Part shown: piece after piece, positions 1 through 4,389 of the stretch
Position numbering within the stretch: position 1 is the first letter of the stretch
Layout of the letters: every line of letters starts with the position of its first letter
From: Planctomycetota bacterium
Lineage (GTDB): Bacteria > Planctomycetota > Phycisphaerae > WQYP01
Assembly: GCA_021838985.1 (NCBI GenBank)
Contig: JAKCCC010000166.1
Location: 1 to 5,527 of the forward strand
Reading direction: 5' to 3'
DNA: 5,527 nucleotides
Translations under genes and position numbers: made by a program
The notes under the pieces: generated by a model
The model's database searches: none
Seen by the model: only the letters and a program-made list of their open reading frames with translations
Told to the model about the DNA's origin: nothing

Positions 1-794
1 CCAGTGAAGCCGTCGTAAGCGGACGCGGATTATTTACCGGCGAACCGGCCACGCTGACATTCAAACCCGCACCGGCGGGCCATGGTGTGGTGTTCGTCCG
101 CAGCGATCTGGATCGGCCGGTCCGGATTCCCGCCCTGGTGCAGCAGATTACCAAACGCACCCGCCGCAGCACCATCCGCAATGGTGCCGATTCCGTTGAA
201 ACCATTGAACATTGCATGTCCGCCATTCACGGCCTGGGCATTGATAATATCGAAGTCAACATCGCCGGTGGAGAAGTTCCCGGCGTTGATGGCTCGTGCC
301 TGCCGTTTGTGCAGGCGCTGCAGAATGCCGGCATCGTTGAGCAGTCCGCGGAAAAGCAGTTTCTCCGCATCAGCGAGCCGGTGGAAGTCTCCGATGGAAC
401 CTCCACCCTTATTGCCTCCCCGGCGGCGGGTGATGAATTTCAAATGATTTTTGATCTGGACTATGGTGCCAATACGCCCATCGGTCATCAACTGTTTTCC
501 TATACGCTGGGAGATGATTTCGCCAGCGTTATTGCGCCGGCCCGCACGTTTGTGCTCCGGCATGAAGCTGACATGCTCCGCCAGCGCGGCCTGGGATTGC
601 ACCTGCAGCCCGGCGATGTGCTGGTGATTGATAACGACGGCCCCATTGCCACAAAATACCGTTTTCCCGATGAATGCGTCCGGCACAAAATTCTGGATAT
701 GATCGGTGATTTGTACCTGCTGGGTTGTTCCATTCGCGGAAAAATCATTGCCTTCAAATCCGGTCATTCGCTTAATCATGCCCTGGTGCGGTAA
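1..794 (+). CDS. lpxC: UDP-3-O-acyl-N-acetylglucosamine deacetylase LpxC, 5' end cut by window edge
   Basis: LpxC is the zinc-dependent cytoplasmic enzyme that removes acetate from UDP-3-O-(3-hydroxyacyl)-GlcNAc, the committed step of lipid A synthesis. The frame is open from base 3 to the TAA at 792-794, giving 263 visible residues. The visible start SGRGLFTG aligns with the family motif GxGLHTG near residue 15-20, so only about a dozen N-terminal residues and the start codon are missing. The active-site residues are visible: Glu-His in TIEH (His codon 210-212, E. coli H79), His and Asp of RHKILDMIGD (His 684-686, Asp 696-698; E. coli H238 and D242) and the general-acid His in KSGHSLN (765-767; E. 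coli H265). The protein ends soon after this His, shorter at the C-terminus than E. coli LpxC. In the GLHTG motif the His is Phe here. fabZ follows after 9 bases in the same frame. Confidence 0.95.
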   Translation, partial: SEAVVSGRGLFTGEPATLTFKPAPAGHGVVFVRSDLDRPVRIPALVQQITKRTRRSTIRNGADSVETIEHCMSAIHGLGIDNIEVNIAGGEVPGVDGSCLPFVQALQNAGIVEQSAEKQFLRISEPVEVSDGTSTLIASPAAGDEFQMIFDLDYGANTPIGHQLFSYTLGDDFASVIAPARTFVLRHEADMLRQRGLGLHLQPGDVLVIDNDGPIATKYRFPDECVRHKILDMIGDLYLLGCSIRGKIIAFKSGHSLNHALVR

Positions 795-803
795 CTGGTT
801 TCC

Positions 804-1286
804 ATGCTTCAGGCACAACGCCATTCGGCCCTGAGCATTCGTGATCCGGTGATGGACATCAAACAAATCACCCGTGTGCTGCCGCACCGGTTTCCCATGC
901 TGCTGGTGGACCGCGTTATTGAAATGCATTCCAACAACCATGCGGTGGGAATTAAAAATGTCAGCATGAACGAGCCATTTTTTCAGGGCCATTACCCCGG
1001 CGCTCCGGTAATGCCCGGCGTTTTGATTGTCGAGGCCATGGCCCAGCTTTCCGGATTACTTCTGGCCCGGCAACTCGAACACAGCGGAAAATTGCCCATG
1101 CTGCTTTCCATGGATAAAGTTAAACTGCGCCGGCCCGTGGTTCCGGGCGATCAGTTGGTACTCGAATCCGAAACGATCCGGGTGAAGGCCCGCACCGGGC
1201 ATGTGAAATGCCGGGCCATGGTTGGTGATCAGTTGGCGGCCGAAGCGGTGCTGAAATTTATGCTCGTTGATGAGTCGCAGACATGA
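804..1286 (+). CDS. fabZ: 3-hydroxyacyl-[acyl-carrier-protein] dehydratase FabZ
   Basis: FabZ is the cytoplasmic hot-dog-fold dehydratase that turns 3-hydroxyacyl-ACP into trans-2-enoyl-ACP in fatty acid elongation. The 160-residue product shows the family signatures: LPHRFPMLLVDRV (residues 26-38) and FFQGHYPGAPVMPGV (59-73) with catalytic His63, followed by IVEAMAQ (75-81) with catalytic Glu77. The usual length is about 145-155 residues. An internal ATG at 852 would give 144 residues starting MDIKQI and fits the usual FabZ start well. Neither ATG has a clear Shine-Dalgarno sequence, so the true start is open and translational coupling to lpxC is likely. The gene lies 9 bases after the lpxC stop in the same frame, and residues 1-16 look like a linker rather than part of the fold. 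FabZ uses the same 3-hydroxyacyl-ACP that LpxA uses, which explains the linkage. Confidence 0.95.
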   Translation: MLQAQRHSALSIRDPVMDIKQITRVLPHRFPMLLVDRVIEMHSNNHAVGIKNVSMNEPFFQGHYPGAPVMPGVLIVEAMAQLSGLLLARQLEHSGKLPMLLSMDKVKLRRPVVPGDQLVLESETIRVKARTGHVKCRAMVGDQLAAEAVLKFMLVDESQT

Positions 1287-1296
1287 AATTCTGTCA

Positions 1297-1344
1297 GGAG
1301 TTAGAGCTAGAAATTAGAAATCGGGAGTTGGGAACGCGAATGCG
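1297..1344. repeat. Degenerate heptanucleotide tandem repeat in fabZ-lpxA spacer
   Basis: The stretch can be cut into seven successive units: GGAGTTA, GAGCTA (six bases), GAAATTA, GAAATCG, GGAGTTG, GGAACGC and GAATGCG. All start with G and follow a loose GRARTTR pattern in the first five units, decaying towards the right. This resembles the short heptamer repeats found scattered between genes in cyanobacteria and some planctomycetes. It begins 10 bases after the fabZ stop. No coding role is apparent. Confidence 0.6.
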
Positions 1345-1346
1345 AG

Positions 1347-1367
1347 CCGGTGGGTTTAACCCACCGG
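1347..1367. repeat. Perfect 10-bp inverted repeat (hairpin) before lpxA
   Basis: The arms CCGGTGGGTT (1347-1356) and AACCCACCGG (1358-1367) are exact reverse complements separated by one base. Allowing a small loop, this gives a GC-rich stem of about 8-9 pairs. No T-run follows, so it is not a standard intrinsic terminator. It may be a dispersed REP-like palindrome or part of the leader of lpxA. Confidence 0.75.
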
Positions 1368-1369
1368 GC

Positions 1370-1450
1370 GTGAAATCTGGGGGTTTCACTGCCGGATTCG
1401 TCGGTGCCGAACCGTGCCGGATACCCGATGTTGGGCACACATTCGGCGTC
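1370..1450. other. Two further inverted repeats in the fabZ-lpxA spacer
   Basis: GTGAAA (1370-1375) pairs with TTTCAC (1384-1389) across an 8-base loop. A larger nested structure follows: GCCGAA (1406-1411) pairs with TTCGGC (1442-1447), and inside it GTGCC (1414-1418) pairs with GGCAC (1434-1438). With the palindrome just upstream, this makes three consecutive hairpins between fabZ and lpxA. They could be a repeat element or a structured 5' leader. No known riboswitch was recognised. Confidence 0.5.
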
Positions 1451-1500
1451 GTGTGGCGAAGAGCCGCGCGTTGAGTTAAGTTTATTTTGAGTTGGAATCT

Positions 1501-2322
1501 ATGCCGCAGATACATCCCATGGCCGTTGTGGAAACCGGAGCGCAGCTTGCACCCGACGTGGTTGTCGGGCCGTTTGCGTATGTTGGACCCAAAGTTGTTC
1601 TGGGTCCTGGCTGCGTGGTCCATCATCGGGCTTCCATTCATGGCAACACGGTTGCCGGCAAAAACAATCATTTTTTTCCCGGCTGCGTAATAGGCGGTAT
1701 TCCGCAGGATTTGAAATACCGCGGCGGTGATTGCCGCGTGATCATCGGGGACGACAACCGTTTCCGCGAACTGGTTACCGTGAACATGGGCACGGAAGAC
1801 GGCGGCGGGATAACGCAAATCGGCAGTGGCAATCTGCTGATGGCCAATGTGCATGTGGCCCATGATTGCTTCGTGCGTGACCGCTGCATTTTCGCCAACA
1901 ACGTCATGCTGGCGGGACATATCGAAGTGGAAGACGGGGTCGTGCTTTCCGGAGCCGTGGCGGTAACGCACTTTGTCAGTATCGGGCAATATTCATTTGT
2001 CGGCGGCGTGGCGGTGGTGGTGCATGATGTGCCGCCATTTCTTACCGTTGACGGCCGCCCCGCTTCCGTGCGCGGAATCAACCGTGTGGGGCTGAAGCGC
2101 CGCGGCTTTGATGAAAAACAGATCGAACCGATCAAAGAAGCCTATCGCCTGCTGTACCGCAGGGAAAAGCCTTTGGCGGTCGGCGCGGCGGAGCTGGCAA
2201 AGCTCTACCCCGGCAACCCGGAAATCAACCGGCTGCTGACTTTTATCCGCCGGGCGGCGGAAGGAAAGCATGGGCGCTACCGTGAATCGCTGCGCGGCAA
2301 AACGCCTTTTACCAGTACGTAA
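1501..2322 (+). CDS. lpxA: Acyl-ACP--UDP-N-acetylglucosamine O-acyltransferase LpxA
   Basis: LpxA is the cytoplasmic trimeric left-handed beta-helix enzyme that moves a 3-hydroxyacyl chain from ACP to the 3-OH of UDP-GlcNAc, the first step of lipid A synthesis. From the ATG at 1501 the protein is 273 residues (E. coli 262). The N-terminal two thirds show hexapeptide repeats such as VVVGPF and AYVGPK. Key motifs are IPQDLKYRG (67-75, with Asp70 at the E. coli D74 position), LLMANVHVAHDC (112-123) with catalytic His121 (E. coli H125) and His118, LAGH with His140 (E. coli H144), and GINRVGLKRRGF (192-203). The C-terminal part (about 204-255) is the usual helical domain. Gly169 is at the acyl-length ruler position (E. 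coli G173). An in-frame TTG at 1492 is possible, but the ATG matches the family start (MPQIHP); its ribosome binding site is weak. The gene lies 214 bases after fabZ. Confidence 0.96.
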   Translation: MPQIHPMAVVETGAQLAPDVVVGPFAYVGPKVVLGPGCVVHHRASIHGNTVAGKNNHFFPGCVIGGIPQDLKYRGGDCRVIIGDDNRFRELVTVNMGTEDGGGITQIGSGNLLMANVHVAHDCFVRDRCIFANNVMLAGHIEVEDGVVLSGAVAVTHFVSIGQYSFVGGVAVVVHDVPPFLTVDGRPASVRGINRVGLKRRGFDEKQIEPIKEAYRLLYRREKPLAVGAAELAKLYPGNPEINRLLTFIRRAAEGKHGRYRESLRGKTPFTST

Positions 2323-2353
2323 ATACCCCGCAAATGGCCGCCGAATGTTGCAA

Positions 2354-2578
2354 TCACAGGCCAGGCGTGGCCGTCCCGCCAACTTTGGGCTTCCTTCTTA
2401 CACCTGGGCCACTATCGTAAAAAGCTCCAATTCCGGTTACCGCAGCCGCGTTTCCGGCAGCAAAGGCCTTGCGAAACCAAGCCAGTGCCGCACGGAGGTT
2501 CTGCGGGACGCCCCACCCCTTGGCGTATAGCTCGCCCACCGCGAACCCTGCTTCGCTGTTGCCGGCGGCGGCGAGGTG
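2354..2578 (-). pseudogene. Sel1-repeat protein remnant (C-terminal fragment)
   Basis: Read leftward from about 2578 to the stop at 2354-2356, the translation matches Sel1-like repeats: a helix HLAAAGNSEAGFAVGELYA, then GWGVPQNLRAALAWFRKAF, then a second, poorer repeat ending GAFYDSGPGV. These are the conserved Ala, Gly, Leu, Tyr and GxGVPQ positions of the roughly 36-residue repeat, which forms an alpha-alpha superhelix used for protein contacts. Homology is lost upstream of about 2578, where the opposite strand becomes integrase, and after the second GxGV the sequence is no longer repeat-like. No start codon or ribosome binding site belongs to it. I therefore call it a truncated relic. The open frame continues rightward to 2842, but that part is only the shadow of the integrase fragment and of the IS end. 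Confidence 0.7.
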
Positions 2579-2747
2579 CAGCATTACAACACCGTGCGGC
2601 TCCACAACGCCATTGCCTATCTGACGCCCAGCGACAAACTCGCGGGCCGCGAGCAACAGATCTTCGACCAACGCAAGGCGTGGCTCGCACTGGCCCGCCA
2701 CCGGCGACGCGAGGCAAGGCGGAACCGCTCGCCGGAACCCGTGCACA
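2576..2747 (+). pseudogene. Integrase/transposase C-terminal remnant (rve-type, IS3-like)
   Basis: The frame reads HYNTVRLHNAIAYLTPSDKL, then AGREQQIFDQRKAWLALAR and a basic tail (HRRREARRN). This is the C-terminal end of the DDE integrase core seen in IS3-like transposases, where YNTVRLHSAIGYVTP lies just after the catalytic Glu. Everything before it, including the DDE residues, is missing: upstream of about 2576 the sequence is the Sel1 relic on the other strand. The ISAs1-type element has inserted into its tail. Joining the sequence before 2748 to that after 4016 restores a frame that runs to a TAA at 4061-4063. The fragment cannot transpose. The exact IS family is uncertain. Confidence 0.75.
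2738..2747. repeat. Left copy of 10-bp target site duplication
   Basis: CCCGTGCACA directly precedes the left terminal repeat of the IS and is repeated exactly at 4007-4016, directly after the right terminal repeat. Duplications of 8-10 bp are usual for ISAs1-family elements. The perfect match suggests a recent insertion with no later rearrangement. Confidence 0.92.
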
Positions 2748-2765
2748 CAGGGTCTTTTAGTTTTC
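2748..2765. repeat. Left terminal inverted repeat of the IS (18 bp)
   Basis: CAGGGTCTTTTAGTTTTC is the exact reverse complement of 3989-4006. Pairing fails on both sides of these 18 bases. Confidence 0.95.
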
Positions 2766-2807
2766 GGCTCTGGCGTAAAGTTGCTTGACAGGTGATGATA
2801 GGAGCGT

Positions 2808-2825
2808 CCAGCCAAGGAAGGCTGG
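2808..2825. promoter_or_regulatory. Hairpin in transposase leader
   Basis: CCAGCC (2808-2813) and GGCTGG (2820-2825) form a perfect 6-bp GC-rich stem with loop AAGGAA. It lies 22 bases before the transposase ribosome binding site. Some insertion sequences use hairpins near the 5' end to limit transposase translation from outside transcripts. Here that role is only a possibility, as the stem does not cover the binding site itself. Confidence 0.4.
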
Positions 2826-2847
2826 CGAAGATTATCCTGCACGTAAA

Positions 2848-2854
2848 AAGGAGG
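2848..2854 (+). promoter_or_regulatory. Strong ribosome binding site fixing the TTG start of the transposase
   Basis: AAGGAGG is a full Shine-Dalgarno match placed 7 bases before the TTG at 2862-2864. The next in-frame alternatives, GTG at 2868 and ATG at 2880, are 13 and 25 bases away, so the TTG is the best start. Confidence 0.8.
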
Positions 2855-2861
2855 CCAAGGA

Positions 2862-3997
2862 TTGGCCGTGATTCAGAGCATGTCGTTGGTTGAAGCCTTT
2901 AATTCGGTTCCGGATCCGCGTGGTCGGCGTGGGCGTCGCCATCCGTTGCCGGCGGTTTTAAGTTTGTTGGCGGTGGGCACAATGTGCGGTGGGCGCAGCA
3001 TTTATGCCATCCTGCAATGGGGTCGCGATCATGGTCAGGAACTGGCAGAGCAGTTGGGACTGGCCAAGCATGGGATACCCACGAATGGGATGATCAGTAA
3101 CTTATTGCGGCGGATGGATTTACCGGCTTACGAAAGAGCGTTGTCATGCTGGATCGATTCATGCCGAGTGGCGCTTGAACCGTGCGGCGAACTCGTGGCG
3201 ATCAGCATCGACGGTAAAACCTTGCGGGGCAGTCAGGGCCACGAGGTTCCCGGGGTACATCTGCTATCGGCTTTCATGGCGGGGGTTGGACTGGTGCTCA
3301 AGCAGGTCTCCGCCGGGGCCAACAAGGAAGATGGCGGCGAGATTACCGCCGCATCGGAAGTGCTGATAGGCTTGGTATTAAAGGGTAGAGTTGTAACGGG
3401 AGACGCCCTGTTTGCGCAGCGAAAACTCTGCGCGGCGATCACGGAACCTGGCGGAGAGTATCTTCTGGCGGTGAAGGAAAACCAGCCCAAGCTGCTGGCG
3501 GAAATAGAAGACGTATTCCGTTCCCCTCGCGCCCCCTTTTTGTCCATGAAGATGTAGACAAGCACGGCTCGCGTATTGAGAAACGCACGATCCAGACCAG
3601 CGGCGAGTTGGCGGGATGGAAACAATGGCCGGGACTCAAGACCGTCTGCCGGGTACAACGGGAAGTATGGAACCGCACGCCCAAGTCACACACCGTAGAG
3701 TCCGCCTATCTGATAAGCAGTCTGGATCACAAGGTTTACAAGCCGGAAATATTCCTGCGTCTCAATCGCGGACACTGGGGAATTGAGAATCGTTTACACT
3801 ACGTTCGCGATGTAACCATGGGCGAGGACGCATGCCGCGTTCGCAAGGGATCGGCTCCGCAAGTATTAGCCGGCATTCGCAATTCCGTCTTGAATCTGCT
3901 GCGACTGCACGGTTGGCAGAATATCGCCGCCGCACTCCGACACCACTCCGTCAAGGTGCATAAGGCGCTCAAATTGGTCGGAATTCCGGAAAACTAA
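2862..3997 (+). pseudogene. ISAs1-family DDE transposase, split by a -1 frame change
   Basis: This would be the cut-and-paste transposase of the surrounding IS. The first frame (2862-3557) starts at a TTG with a strong ribosome binding site and shows the ISAs1 N-terminal domain (DPRGRRGRRHPLPAVLSLL, about residues 18-36). It then shows the first catalytic Asp in ISIDGKTLRGS (Asp117, codon 3210-3212) and the second in VVTGDALFAQ (Asp181, codon 3402-3404). It ends at TAG 3555-3557 after an out-of-frame tail. Homology continues in the -1 frame from about 3542 (VHEDVDKHGSRIEKRT) to TAA 3995-3997. This part includes GHWGIENRLHYVRDVTMGED with the catalytic Glu (3785-3787). Joined, the protein is about 378 residues, normal for the family. 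The break lies at CCCCCTTTTT (3532-3541) and fits loss of one base in a homopolymer. A sequencing error or frameshifted translation cannot be excluded. Confidence 0.88.
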
Positions 3998-4006
3998 AAG
4001 ACCCTG
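3989..4006. repeat. Right terminal inverted repeat of the IS (18 bp)
   Basis: GAAAACTAAAAGACCCTG is the exact reverse complement of the left end at 2748-2765. It overlaps the last codons and the stop of the transposase frame. Confidence 0.95.
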
Positions 4007-4016
4007 CCCGTGCACA
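4007..4016. repeat. Right copy of 10-bp target site duplication
   Basis: CCCGTGCACA immediately follows the right terminal repeat and matches 2738-2747 exactly. The site contains the palindrome GTGCAC. Confidence 0.92.
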
Positions 4017-4155
4017 CGCATCGGCCCAGTCACGATTGCATGGAACCGCTTTTATGCGCATAATCACACAAGCCAGTAAAATGGACGCGAGCTACGAAGG
4101 CATCCGCCTCGCCAGGCATAGCTGGCTGGATGGATGGATGGCGAATCAGCGCCCC

Positions 4156-4192
4156 GGAAGTTGTCGACGGCAGGACGCCGACGACAACTTCC
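4156..4192. repeat. Long imperfect hairpin
   Basis: GGAAGTTGTCG (4156-4166) is an exact reverse complement of CGACAACTTCC (4182-4192). Inside, after one A-A mismatch, CGGC (4168-4171) pairs with GCCG (4177-4180), leaving the loop AGGAC. GCCC (4151-4154) can also pair with GGGC (4201-4204) across a bulge. No T-run follows at once, only CTCTTTCTC, so a terminator is possible but not typical. It could also be a repeat or a relic of a mobile element end. Confidence 0.7.
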
Positions 4193-4375
4193 CACATTCC
4201 GGGCCTCTTTCTCATGCCTCGTAGGATGCAACCGCCCGAACCCCAAGGTCCGTTAGGCACTCGGGCTAATTCTCCCGTTCAGCCTGAACCAATAAGGGCA
4301 TACGACATGGTGTGTGTTTATTTGCTGGATTTATTTCTGAATGGAGATTAGCAGGCAAACACGGAATAATATTAC

Positions 4376-4382
4376 AGGGGGA
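4376..4382 (+). promoter_or_regulatory. Ribosome binding site of the exported protein gene
   Basis: AGGGGGA lies 7 bases before the ATG at 4390, which supports that start. The signal peptide that begins at the same ATG supports it too. Confidence 0.65.
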
Positions 4383-4389
4383 ACTGTTC

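Larger units (their letters stand above)
2748..4006 (+). mobile_element. Complete ISAs1-family insertion sequence, 1259 bp
   Basis: The element is bounded by perfect 18-bp terminal inverted repeats and a perfect 10-bp direct repeat of target DNA, so both ends are defined to the base. It contains one transposase gene on the + strand, split by a frame change, that fills nearly all of it. Length, target duplication size and transposase motifs fit the ISAs1 family (typically about 1.2-1.5 kb). The left non-coding end (2766-2861) carries a small hairpin and a strong ribosome binding site. The transposase stop at 3995-3997 lies inside the right terminal repeat. The element sits in the tail of an older integrase relic, which makes this a nested insertion. 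Confidence 0.93.
4017..4389. other. Gap without a convincing gene between the IS and the last CDS
   Basis: The first bases (to TAA 4061-4063) would continue the integrase-relic frame if the IS were removed. Several short open frames exist on both strands, but none has a recognisable motif together with a ribosome binding site. A short tetranucleotide run (TGGA three times, then TGG) lies at 4127-4141, and a strong hairpin lies at 4156-4192. Close to the next gene, TAATAT at 4367-4372 could be a -10 box, but no matching -35 was seen, so I do not call a promoter. Confidence 0.6.

Noticed and set aside
30..992. Minus-strand open frame of 320 codons antisense to lpxC and fabZ
   Set aside because: It mirrors two genes with intact catalytic motifs on the + strand, has no recognisable domain, and arises from the codon bias of the real genes.
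1283..1474. Small + strand open frame between fabZ and lpxA
   Set aside because: It consists of the heptad repeats and hairpins translated, overlaps the fabZ stop, and shows no protein-like pattern.
1294..1989. Minus-strand open frame of 231 codons over the spacer and lpxA
   Set aside because: Most of it is the shadow of lpxA. It crosses the hairpins and repeats of the spacer and has no domain signature.
2359..2372. GGCCA/TGGCC stem shortly after lpxA as a terminator
   Set aside because: The stem has only 5 pairs and is followed by GTCCCGCC with no T-run. It also lies inside the Sel1 relic.
2785..2790. Perfect TTGACA -35 box inside the left end of the IS
   Set aside because: No acceptable -10 box lies 16-18 bases downstream (the bases there are CCAGCC), so it does not support a promoter call.
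4036..4351. Several short open frames on both strands after the IS
   Set aside because: They overlap one another, run through the hairpin at 4156-4192, and lack ribosome binding sites and recognisable motifs.
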